Both the position numbers and the translations under genes were made by a program. Of a stretch of DNA of 64,000 nt, positions 1 to 7,253 are shown piece after piece. The notes below the pieces were generated by a model. That model was not told where the DNA came from. It was given only the letters and a program-made list of their open reading frames with translations, and did not search any database. Source of the DNA: Thiohalobacter thiocyanaticus (lineage in GTDB: Bacteria; Pseudomonadota; Gammaproteobacteria; Thiohalobacterales; Thiohalobacteraceae); assembly GCF_003932505.1 (NCBI RefSeq), contig NZ_QZMU01000001.1:2799001-2863000 (forward strand). The letters run 5' to 3'. Position 1 is the stretch's first letter; every line of letters starts with the position of its first letter.

Positions 1-912
1 CTGGGTACCATCGAGCGCGAGTTCGTCTACGATCTGGTACGGGCGCTGGCCGCCGGAGACGGCAGGGCGCTGCTGGCGCGGGTCGCTGATGCCGCCGAGC
101 GCAGCACCGATTTCGCCGCCCTGCTGGCCGAGCTGCTGTCGGTGCTGCAGCGCATCGCGGTCCACCAGGCCCTGCCCGACGGCGGGGTGGACGAGTATGC
201 CGATGCCCCCGAGGTGATCGCCGAACTGGCCGCGGCCCTGAGTCCCGAGGATGTGCAGCTGTTCTACCAGATCGGCCTGATCGGGCGGCGCGACCTGCCG
301 CTGGCGCCGGACCCGCGTGGCGGGCTGGAGATGATCCTGCTGCGCATGCTCAGTTTCCGCCCGGCGGCGGCCGGCAGCGACAGCCCGGCCCCGGCCGCCG
401 GCACGGCGCGACCGGCCCGGGCGGGCAGCGCCGCTGCCGGCGCGTCTGCGGCTGCCCGCGCCTCCGCCCCTGCCGGGGAATCCCCTGCGTCCACGGCGCC
501 CGGTGCCGCCCCGCCCGCTGGCGATGACTGGCCGGGCCTGATCGCCGCCATGGGGCTGCGTGGGCTGGCCGGACAGCTGGCGGAGAACTGCACCCTGCTC
601 AGTTGCGAGGAAAACCGCGTGCAGCTGCACCTGGACCCGGCCCATCAGCACCTGCTCACCCCGGCGCTGCAGGGCAAGCTGGGGGAGGCCCTGAATCGCT
701 GCCTGGGGCGCGAGGTGCGGCTGGAGATCGACAGCGGCAGTGACGCGCAGCCGGCCGCCGAGACCCCGGCCCGGCAGCAGGCCCGGATGGCGCAGGAGCG
801 CCAGCAGGCCGCCGAGAGCGCCATTGCCGGGGACGAGACCGTCCGCGCGCTGCAGGACACCTTCAATGCCAGGGTCCAGCCCGACAGCATCCGGCCCCTG
901 GACGATGCATGA
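1..912 (+). CDS. dnaX: DNA polymerase III subunit gamma/tau, C-terminal part (5' end outside window)
   Basis: The frame is open from the first base, so the gene begins upstream; 303 residues are visible. The start of the fragment matches the end of the clamp-loader domain III (helical collar), followed by an Ala/Pro-rich linker at about residues 120-170. The C-terminal part resembles tau domains IV/V, which bind DnaB and the alpha subunit. The ATPase and zinc-finger regions lie off the window. dnaX-ybaB-recR is the classic gammaproteobacterial order, and it supports the call more strongly than the low-complexity tail. I see no internal frameshift site that would make a short gamma form, but the usual position may lie upstream. 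Confidence 0.88.
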   Translation: MGTIEREFVYDLVRALAAGDGRALLARVADAAERSTDFAALLAELLSVLQRIAVHQALPDGGVDEYADAPEVIAELAAALSPEDVQLFYQIGLIGRRDLPLAPDPRGGLEMILLRMLSFRPAAAGSDSPAPAAGTARPARAGSAAAGASAAARASAPAGESPASTAPGAAPPAGDDWPGLIAAMGLRGLAGQLAENCTLLSCEENRVQLHLDPAHQHLLTPALQGKLGEALNRCLGREVRLEIDSGSDAQPAAETPARQQARMAQERQQAAESAIAGDETVRALQDTFNARVQPDSIRPLDDA

Positions 913-954
913 ATGCTCACTAAGGAGTAAGGATGCAAGGCTACAGTTACACGG

Positions 955-982
955 CGTCATCCCCGCCTTCGCGGGAATGACG
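955..982. repeat. REP-like hairpin (CGTCATCCCCGC family)
   Basis: A single short palindrome: CGTCATCCCCGC and GCGGGAATGACG flank a CTTC loop between dnaX and ybaB. It is half of the longer two-hairpin units at 6973-7043, 10669-10739 and 62579-62649. Confidence 0.75.
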
Positions 983-1076
983 GTGTATTCGGCGTGTCAG
1001 CCGGGATTTCAGACTGCTGTGTAAACCTTCAGATCGTTGATCTGGGTTTATCCGGAAACTATTGAGAGGAAAGGCA

Positions 1077-1400
1077 ATGAAAGGCGGACTAGGCAACATC
1101 ATGAAGCAGGCCCAGCAGATGCAGGCCAACATGGAGAAGGCCCAGCAGGAACTGGCCAATGTCGAGGTCACCGGCCAGGCCGGCGGCGGCATGGTCTCGG
1201 TGGTCATGACCTGCCGCAACGAGGTGCGCCGGGTCAACATCGACGACAGTCTGATCGGCGACGACAAGGAGATGCTCGAGGACCTGATCGCCGCCGCCAT
1301 GAACGATGCCGTGCACAAGGCCGAGGCGACCACCCAGGAGAAGATGTCCGGGCTGACCGCCGGCATGGGTCTGCCGCCCGGCTTCAAGATGCCCTTTTAA
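1077..1400 (+). CDS. ybaB: YbaB/EbfC family nucleoid-associated protein
   Basis: A 107-residue protein with the family hallmarks: an N-terminal Met/Gln-rich amphipathic helix (residues 5-30), a central [12 protein letters not shown]-type beta segment and a C-terminal PPGFKMPF ending. YbaB dimers bind DNA and act as nucleoid-associated proteins. I chose the ATG at 1077 because a GAGAGG Shine-Dalgarno lies just upstream; an in-frame TTG at 1062 is less likely. It sits between dnaX and recR, the conserved order that links it functionally to replication and repair. Confidence 0.95.
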   Translation: MKGGLGNIMKQAQQMQANMEKAQQELANVEVTGQAGGGMVSVVMTCRNEVRRVNIDDSLIGDDKEMLEDLIAAAMNDAVHKAEATTQEKMSGLTAGMGLPPGFKMPF

Positions 1401-1408
1401 CTGCAATC

Positions 1409-2005
1409 ATGACCCTGTCCCCGGCGATCCAGCGCCTGGTCGAGGCGCTGCGCTGCCTGCCCGGCGTGGGGCCCAAGTCGGCCCAGCGCATGGCCTTCCA
1501 GCTGCTGGAGCGCGACCGCGAGGGCGGGCGGCGTCTGGCCGCCGCCCTGGAGGAGGCCATCGACAAGGTGGGCCACTGCGAGCAGTGCCGCACCCTGACC
1601 GAGGAGCCGGTCTGCGGCATCTGCCGCAGTGACAGCCGCGACCGCGGCCAGCTGTGTGTGGTCGAGACCCCGGCCGACATCGTGGCCGTGGAACAGGCCA
1701 CCGATTTCCGCGGCCTGTATTTCGTCCTCATGGGCCATCTCTCGCCGCTGGACGGCATCGGCCCGGCCGACATCGGCCTGGACCGGCTGGCCGAACGTCT
1801 GGCCCGGGGCGAGGTGGCCGAGATCATCCTGGCCACCAATCCGACCGTGGAGGGCGAGGCCACGGCCCAGTACATCGCCGATCTGGCCCGCAGCCACGGC
1901 ATCCGGGCCACACGGCTGGCGCATGGCATCCCGCTCGGGGGTGAACTAGAATATGTGGACGGCGGTACCCTGTCGCACGCCTTCAGCGGCCGCCGGGATC
2001 TTTAA
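1409..2005 (+). CDS. recR: Recombination protein RecR
   Basis: 198 residues, the normal RecR length. An N-terminal helix-hairpin-helix ([14 protein letters not shown]) is followed by a four-cysteine zinc finger (C..C...C..C around residues 55-70) and a TOPRIM domain. The Walker-B-like [13 protein letters not shown] segment is typical of the family. RecR works with RecF and RecO to load RecA at single-strand gaps. The ATG lies 8 bases after the ybaB stop, indicating co-transcription with ybaB and probably dnaX. Confidence 0.97.
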   Translation: MTLSPAIQRLVEALRCLPGVGPKSAQRMAFQLLERDREGGRRLAAALEEAIDKVGHCEQCRTLTEEPVCGICRSDSRDRGQLCVVETPADIVAVEQATDFRGLYFVLMGHLSPLDGIGPADIGLDRLAERLARGEVAEIILATNPTVEGEATAQYIADLARSHGIRATRLAHGIPLGGELEYVDGGTLSHAFSGRRDL

Positions 2006-2060
2006 CCTGCGTTCTCGTCAGTAAGCCGCACCCGGTCACAAGGGAAGGTACGGTCACGGA

Positions 2061-2429
2061 ATGGACGTCTCTCGCTTACCCGTCATCGCTCACGGCCCGG
2101 GCCTGCCCACGCCGGCCGGTTCCCACACCCCGCGCAACCGGGGAGTGGAGCCGTTGCTCGAGGCCGCCGCCACCCGCCGTCCGGGGGACGCCGTCGAGCA
2201 GGTCATCCAGGGCGAGCTGCTCCAGCGCGGCCGCGGCGAGCGCCACTACAGCCCCACCAGTGATTTCCTGCGCTCGCGCCTGTTCGAGGCCGGAGACGAT
2301 GCCGGAAACGGCAGCAGTGCGGCCGCCAATTCCGCCGGCCGCCAGGCCGTCGGTGCCTATCTTGCCCACACCCGCGACCTCATCCAGCCCGACGCCAACC
2401 GCGGCACCGCGGTCGATTATTTCATTTGA
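2061..2429 (+). CDS. Small hypothetical protein
   Basis: A 122-residue protein of unknown function starting 55 bases after recR on the same strand. It has no signal peptide or membrane segment. The composition is polar and Arg/Gly/Ala-rich, with a more ordered C-terminal stretch (AVGAYLAHTRDLIQPD and a final GTAVDYFI) that looks like a conserved tail. The N-terminal half looks disordered. The long open frame, codon usage and position after recR favour a real gene, but I do not recognise the family. Confidence 0.6.
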   Translation: MDVSRLPVIAHGPGLPTPAGSHTPRNRGVEPLLEAAATRRPGDAVEQVIQGELLQRGRGERHYSPTSDFLRSRLFEAGDDAGNGSSAAANSAGRQAVGAYLAHTRDLIQPDANRGTAVDYFI

Positions 2430-2464
2430 GCCTGTGGGTGCTTCATGCCGGGGCGGTATTCGAG

Positions 2465-2752
2465 CTACGGATGAACACGGATGCAACCTGAAATAATTCG
2501 TATAAGCCGCGAATGAACGCGAATAAACGCGAATAATAAAACTACTCGTCATTGTGAAGCGCGTCAGATCGTGGGCCTGAACAGGGGTCGTATGGCCCGT
2601 ATCCGGCATTGTGGTCAACGGATGGATGCCGGGAACACTGTGCTTATCCCGGCCTACGGGTTGATAAAGGTGTTTTGAATTATTTGCGTTTATCCGCGTT
2701 CATTCGCGACTCACACAAATCGTTTCTTATTATCCGTGTTCATCCGTGGCTA
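2465..2752. repeat. Nested inverted repeat block
   Basis: This block fills the 364-bp gap between the hypothetical gene and the HIT gene. Outer arms: TACGGATGAACACGGAT (2466-2482) against ATCCGTGTTCATCCGTGG (2732-2749). Inner arms: the CGCGAATGAACGCGAATAAA type (from 2508) against its complement at 2680-2708. The centre (2577-2660) is a roughly 80-bp element that recurs in the opposite orientation at 7057-7136. No convincing coding frame spans it. Confidence 0.85.
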
Positions 2753-2793
2753 TAATCCCTGGAAACAGGTAACGACCACAAGGAGCGAGCCCG

Positions 2794-3138
2794 ATGACCG
2801 ACTGTCTGTTCTGCAAGATGGCCGCCGGCGAGATCAAGCCCGACACGGTACTGGAAAACGACGATGTCATCGCCTTCCGCGACATCAATCCCCAGGCCCC
2901 GACCCATGTGCTGGTGATTCCCAGGCAGCACATCGCCACCCTCAATGACCTGCAGCCGGCGCACGCCGAACTGGTCGGCAGGATGTACCTGGCCGCCCAG
3001 GAGGTCGCGCGCATCGACGGTCTGGACAGCCGCGGCTACCGCACCGTCATGAATTGCCTGGAGGAGGCCGGCCAGTCGGTGTTTCACCTGCATCTGCACG
3101 TGCTCGGCGGCCGGCCCATGCAGTGGCCGCCGGGGTGA
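2794..3138 (+). CDS. HIT family nucleotide-binding protein (HinT-like)
   Basis: 114 residues with the histidine triad HLHLH near residue 100 and the N-terminal LFCKMAAGEI motif of the Hint branch. Hint proteins hydrolyse purine nucleoside phosphoramidates such as AMP-lysine. Length and motif spacing match E. coli HinT. AAGGAG about 8 bases upstream supports the ATG. A second HIT protein of a different subfamily lies at 32693. Confidence 0.93.
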   Translation: MTDCLFCKMAAGEIKPDTVLENDDVIAFRDINPQAPTHVLVIPRQHIATLNDLQPAHAELVGRMYLAAQEVARIDGLDSRGYRTVMNCLEEAGQSVFHLHLHVLGGRPMQWPPG

Positions 3139-3163
3139 GGTGGTCCGGGCCCTCGTGACGTCA

Positions 3164-3216
3164 GCGCAAAGGCGCGAAGACGCAGAGACATAAAATTAAG
3201 CCGGAATTAATTCCGG
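3164..3216. repeat. Repeat arm plus perfect 16-bp palindrome
   Basis: GCGCAAAGGCGCGAAGACGC (from 3164) is one arm of the dispersed CGCAAAGGCG family. It is followed by CCGGAATTAATTCCGG (3201-3216), a perfect palindrome between the convergent HIT and rsgA genes, which may act as a weak terminator for both strands. Confidence 0.6.
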
Positions 3217-3225
3217 TCTATGATC

Positions 3226-4185
3226 TTAATAATCACCCAGCCGCCCCTCGGCCGCTTCCAGCTGCGCATACAGTTTGCGGTAGCTCTCCAGCCGCCGCGC
3301 GCTGATGTCGCCGGCGTCCACCGCCGCCTGCACGGCGCAGCCGGGCTCGTTCAGGTGGCGGCAGTTGTGGAAGCGGCATTGCTGCGCATAGTCGGCGAAT
3401 TCCCGGAACCCCTGCGCCAGTTCGGTCTTGTCCAGGTGCCAGAGATGGAAGTCGCGCACGCCGGGCGAGTCGATCAGGTCCCCTCCGCCGGGCAGATGAT
3501 AGAGGGTGGTATCGGAGGTGGTGTGGCGGCCCTGGCCGCTGGCCTCGGACAGCTCGCCCACCCGCAGTTCGTGCTCCGGGAGCAGGGCATTGACCAGTGA
3601 GGATTTGCCCACGCCGGACTGGCCGACCAGGATGCTGGTATGGGTCGACAGCAGCCCGGTCAGGGGCGTGAGTGCGTTGGCCTCGCGGGTGTTGACGCGC
3701 ACAACCGGGATTTCCAGGGCGCTGAATTCATCCAGCATACGGTCGATGTCGGTGCGGTTGGCCGGGGTCAGCCGGTCGGACTTGTTCAGGACCAGGGCCG
3801 CCCGGGCCGGCATCAGTTCGGCGGCGATGAGGTAGCGGTCGATGAGTGCCGCAGTGGGTTCCGGTTCCGGGGCGAGGACGATCAGCAGCTGATCGATGTT
3901 GGCCGCCAGCGCCCGCGGCCGGCCCCGGTGATCAGGGCGGGTGAGCACGCTACGGCGGGGCAGTACCTGTTCGATCACGCCCTGGCCGTCGCCGGCGGGG
4001 GACCATTCGATCCGGTCGCCGCAGGCCAGATCCCGGATCCGCTTGCGGGCGGTGCACTCCAGCCGGTTTCCGGCCGGGGTCTCCACCAAGGCGCCGCGGC
4101 CGTGATGCCGGATGATCAGACCGGGATGGCGGTCGCCGTCCGCTGAAGACTCGGCACGGGGTTTCAGCGGGGAACGGCGCGGCAT
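3226..4185 (-). CDS. rsgA: Ribosome small-subunit-dependent GTPase A
   Basis: 319 residues. An N-terminal OB-fold (about 20-85) is followed by a circularly permuted GTPase domain with NKSD (134-137, G4) ahead of the P-loop GQSGVGKS (188-195) and the DSPGVRDF G3 region. A C-terminal zinc knuckle has C270, C275, H277 and C283. RsgA releases or checks factors on the maturing 30S subunit. Somewhat shorter than E. coli RsgA because of a trimmed N-terminus. Same strand as the next gene upstream (phhB), with an 18-base gap. Confidence 0.96.
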   Translation of the reverse strand: MPRRSPLKPRAESSADGDRHPGLIIRHHGRGALVETPAGNRLECTARKRIRDLACGDRIEWSPAGDGQGVIEQVLPRRSVLTRPDHRGRPRALAANIDQLLIVLAPEPEPTAALIDRYLIAAELMPARAALVLNKSDRLTPANRTDIDRMLDEFSALEIPVVRVNTREANALTPLTGLLSTHTSILVGQSGVGKSSLVNALLPEHELRVGELSEASGQGRHTTSDTTLYHLPGGGDLIDSPGVRDFHLWHLDKTELAQGFREFADYAQQCRFHNCRHLNEPGCAVQAAVDAGDISARRLESYRKLYAQLEAAEGRLGDY

Positions 4186-4203
4186 ATTGTGTCCCGGCGT
4201 GGC

Positions 4204-4551
4204 TCAGGCGTCGTCGGCTTCCAGGGCATCCACCCGGGCTGCGCAGATGAAGTCGTTGTCCGACAGCCCGCCCACCGAATGGGTGGTGAAATGCACCACG
4301 CAGCGATTGTAGCTGACCTCCAGGTCGGGGTGATGATCCTCCTGGTTGGCGATCCAGGCCACGGCGTTGACGAAGGCGACGGTGTGGTAGAAATCCCTGA
4401 ACTTGAAGCTGCGCACCAGGGCGGGTGTGTCCCGGTCCAGCGCCCAGTCGTCATGCAGCTGGCTCAGCTTGTCCTGGGCCTGGTCCAGGACCAGCGCCGG
4501 GCTGCCCTTGGGCAGCGGTTTGCAGTGCTGTTCCTTGAGCGGTGTGAACAT
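4204..4551 (-). CDS. phhB: 4a-hydroxytetrahydrobiopterin dehydratase (pterin carbinolamine dehydratase)
   Basis: 115 residues with the diagnostic EDHHPDLEVSYN.....HFTTHSVGGLSDND motif of the PCD/DCoH family, including the paired active-site histidines. The enzyme dehydrates 4a-hydroxytetrahydrobiopterin, normally made by phenylalanine hydroxylase. No hydroxylase gene lies nearby, so here it may serve another pterin pathway or be encoded apart from its partner. It appears to be in one operon with the cytochrome c upstream and rsgA downstream. Confidence 0.94.
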   Translation of the reverse strand: MFTPLKEQHCKPLPKGSPALVLDQAQDKLSQLHDDWALDRDTPALVRSFKFRDFYHTVAFVNAVAWIANQEDHHPDLEVSYNRCVVHFTTHSVGGLSDNDFICAARVDALEADDA

Positions 4552-4573
4552 GGCGGGTGCTCCTTCAACACGA

Positions 4574-4855
4574 TCACTCGAAATGGTAGTGGTTCTGATT
4601 CAGGTACTGCACCACATTCTCGATGTCCTCGTCGAACCATTTCAAGCCCAGGCTCTGCTCGCAACGCCGTACCTGTTTGGTCAGGCCTGCCAGTGAATTG
4701 ACCCGGCGGTCCTCACGGGTATAGACGCCGCTGTCATGACACTGCATGCAGTGCTGGTCGTGCAGATTCTTTCCGGCCTGGATGTCGGCCGCTGCCACCG
4801 GGGCAGACGCCAGTAAACCGAGGCTCAGGGCGAGGGGTGTCAGACGAATAGCCAT
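4574..4855 (-). CDS. Small periplasmic monoheme cytochrome c
   Basis: 93 residues: a Sec signal peptide (cleavage after about residue 22, VAAA) followed by a single CMQCH heme-binding site. No clear axial Met motif is visible near the C-terminus. Likely a small periplasmic electron carrier or a sensor-type cytochrome. Tight spacing (22 bp) to phhB and 13 bp to the peptidase gene suggests a four-gene transcript reading M48 - cytochrome - phhB - rsgA. Confidence 0.85.
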   Translation of the reverse strand: MAIRLTPLALSLGLLASAPVAAADIQAGKNLHDQHCMQCHDSGVYTREDRRVNSLAGLTKQVRRCEQSLGLKWFDEDIENVVQYLNQNHYHFE

Positions 4856-4868
4856 TGTGTACGCTCCT

Positions 4869-6122
4869 TCAGGCAGGCTGCCTGCTGTTGGCGTTCAGCT
4901 GTGCCACCCGCACCGGCGCGGGTGGGTGCGAATCATAGAAGGTGGAATACAGCGGGTCCGGGGTCAGGGTACTGGCGTTCTCCCGGTACAGCTTGACCAG
5001 GGCCTGGACCAGGTCGCCGGCGCGGGTCTGGCTGGCGGCGTAGGCATCGGCCTCGAACTCGTGCTTGCGCGAGAGGGCGTTCATCAGCGGCGACAGGAAG
5101 AAGCCGAACAGCGGGCTGACCAGCAGGAACAGGATCAGGCCCATGTGCAGCGAAGGCTCGTTCACGCCCAGGCCATGGAAGAAGGCCGGCTGCTGGATCA
5201 GCCAGCCCAGTGCCGCCAGTCCGGCCAGGCTCAACAGGGCCATGGAGGCCAGCCGCTTGTGCACGTGTTTGTGCTTGAAATGTCCAAGTTCGTGGGCCAG
5301 CACGGCCTCGACCTCGTCCGGGTCCAGCGACTTGAGCAGGGTGTCGAAGAAGACGATGCGCTTGTTCTCGCCCAGGCCGGTGAAATAGGCATTGCCGTGA
5401 CCGGAGCGTTTGGAGCCGTCCATGACGAAGATGCCGTTGCTGGTGAAACCGCAGCGCTTGAGCAGCGATTCGATGCGCTGTCTGAGCTCGCTGTCCTCCA
5501 GCGGGCTGAACTTGTTGAACAGGGGCGCGATGAAGGCGGGGTAGGCCCACAGCATCAGCAGGGTGAAGCCCATCCAGACGATCCAGACATACAGCCACCA
5601 GAGGCTGCCCGAGGCCTGCATCAGCCACAGCACCAGGGCGATCAGCGGCGTGCCGAGCAGTAGCAGAAGCAGGGCGTTTTTCAGCATGTCGCCGATGAAG
5701 GTTTTCATGTCGGTGCGGTTGAAGCCGAACCGCGCCTCCAGTCCGAAGGTGTGATAGAGCGAAAACGGCAGGTCCAGCAGGCTGGAGACGACGAACAGGC
5801 TCAGGATGACCGCCACCCCGCTCCACAGCGGGCTCCACTCCAGCATCGACCAGGCGCCGTTCAGCAGCGCCAGCCCGCCGCCCAGGGTCCAGGCCAGCAG
5901 GATCAGATAGCCGTATACGCCCTCGATCAGTCCCAGTCGGGTCCTGGCCAGGGTGTAGTCGGCGGCCTTGCGATGGGCATCCAGCGGGATATGGTCGCGA
6001 AAGGCCGCGGGCACCTGATCGCGGTGCCGACGGATGAAATGCATGTGGCGCGATGCCAGCCACCACTGGGTGGCGGCGGTGGCGACCAACATGACGAGAA
6101 AGATGGTGGTATAGAGATTCAT
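4869..6122 (-). CDS. M48 family membrane zinc metallopeptidase (Ste24/CAAX-protease-like)
   Basis: 417 residues from the ATG at 6122; open codons further upstream lack family character. Several hydrophobic segments (start, about 65-90, 100-120, 150-200 and 290-340) surround an HELGH zinc motif (VLAHELGHFKHKH), with the third ligand expected in the later EFEADAYA segment. This matches the M48A group. In bacteria these peptidases are linked to membrane-protein quality control. First gene of the leftward operon; about 190 bp separate it from the divergent orn gene. Confidence 0.93.
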   Translation of the reverse strand: MNLYTTIFLVMLVATAATQWWLASRHMHFIRRHRDQVPAAFRDHIPLDAHRKAADYTLARTRLGLIEGVYGYLILLAWTLGGGLALLNGAWSMLEWSPLWSGVAVILSLFVVSSLLDLPFSLYHTFGLEARFGFNRTDMKTFIGDMLKNALLLLLLGTPLIALVLWLMQASGSLWWLYVWIVWMGFTLLMLWAYPAFIAPLFNKFSPLEDSELRQRIESLLKRCGFTSNGIFVMDGSKRSGHGNAYFTGLGENKRIVFFDTLLKSLDPDEVEAVLAHELGHFKHKHVHKRLASMALLSLAGLAALGWLIQQPAFFHGLGVNEPSLHMGLILFLLVSPLFGFFLSPLMNALSRKHEFEADAYAASQTRAGDLVQALVKLYRENASTLTPDPLYSTFYDSHPPAPVRVAQLNANSRQPA

Positions 6123-6310
6123 GGCATGCCGGCGTGTGGCTGAGGATTGTCCCGGATTATACTCACCGGCGACCAGGCCCGGCCAGCGTCCACGCAGGCA
6201 AACCCGCGCAATCTCCGGTGTTTCGCTGATGGCGGACGGCGCTGGCCTTTGCCGGGGCCATTCGGTAGCATGGCCGGGATCCTCAACCACAGGAAATCTC
6301 ACTGAATACC

Positions 6311-6856
6311 ATGGCCCAGGACCCGAACAACCTTATCTGGATCGATCTGGAAATGACCGGTCTGGATACCCAGAACGACCGGATCATCGAGATCGCCACC
6401 ATCGTCACCGACGCCAATCTCAACCTGGTCGCCGAGGGCCCGGTACTGGCGGTGCACCAGGACGAGGCGTTGATGAAGGCCATGGACGACTGGAACCGCA
6501 AGACCCACGGCGAGTCCGGCCTGATCGAGCGGGTCAAGAACAGCAGGCTCGATGAACGCGCCGCCGAGCAACAGACCCTGGAGTTCCTGCGCCAGCACGT
6601 GCCTCAGGGTAAGTCTCCCATGTGCGGCAACAGCATCTGTCAGGACCGGCGTTTTCTCGCCCGCTGCATGCCCGAACTCGAGGCCTGGTTCCATTACCGC
6701 AACCTGGACGTGAGCACCCTCAAGGAACTGGCCGCCCGCTGGGCGCCGGACCTGCTGTCCCGCTTCACCAAGAAGGCCACCCATCAGGCGCTGGACGACA
6801 TCCGCGAGTCCATCGAGGAGCTGCGCTTCTATCGTGAGCATTTCATCCGGTTGTGA
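6311..6856 (+). CDS. orn: Oligoribonuclease
   Basis: 181 residues, the exact family size. DEDDh exonuclease residues are visible: D12 and E14 in WIDLEMTG, the later [10 protein letters not shown] Asp, and [11 protein letters not shown] with the catalytic His and Asp. Orn degrades 2-5 nt RNAs and the c-di-GMP product pGpG, which is relevant because a c-di-GMP enzyme is encoded at 17.9 kb. Upstream of the start, GAATACC is a weak ribosome site. Confidence 0.98.
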   Translation: MAQDPNNLIWIDLEMTGLDTQNDRIIEIATIVTDANLNLVAEGPVLAVHQDEALMKAMDDWNRKTHGESGLIERVKNSRLDERAAEQQTLEFLRQHVPQGKSPMCGNSICQDRRFLARCMPELEAWFHYRNLDVSTLKELAARWAPDLLSRFTKKATHQALDDIRESIEELRFYREHFIRL

Positions 6857-6881
6857 GTTTGGGGTTTTGTGGTATTTCAGC

Positions 6882-7240
6882 CACGGATGAACACGGATGT
6901 AAAAAGCTTTAAACCGCCAAGGCGACGAAGGCGCGCAAAGTTTTCTCGACCCCTGAATAACTCCACGGACACCGTCATTCCCGCGCAGGCGGGAATCCAT
7001 AAGCCGCCGTGGCAACTGGATCCCCGCCTGCGCGGGGATGACGGGAAGGAGCTGGTCCGTAGGCCGGGATAAGCGAAGCGTTCCCGGCATCCGTTGTCCA
7101 CAATGCCGGAAACGGGCTATACGACCCTTATTCCGGCCTGTGCCTGTTACTTCACACCAAAGACCACACAGCATTCCTTCGCGCGCCTTCTTCGCCTTGG
7201 CGGTTTAGCGTATTTGATATCCGTGTTTATCCGTGGCCTG
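6882..7240. repeat. Nested inverted repeat block (three layers)
   Basis: This block fills the 397-bp orn-ppsA gap. Layer 1: CCACGGATGAACACGGAT (6882-6899) against ATCCGTGTTTATCCGTGG (about 7219-7236). Layer 2: an AAACCGCCAAGGCGACGAAG-type arm (about 6912-6942) against its complement (7177-7208). Inside are a two-hairpin GTCATTCCCGCGCAGGCGGG unit (6973-7043) and an 80-bp element (7057-7136) shared with 2577-2660. No gene is evident. Confidence 0.88.
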
Positions 7241-7253
7241 AATACTACCGCGG

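Noticed and set aside
2736-2948. Short open frame over the ATCCGTGTTCATCCGTGG arm
   Set aside because: Typical spurious translation of intergenic repeats; overlaps the real HIT gene.
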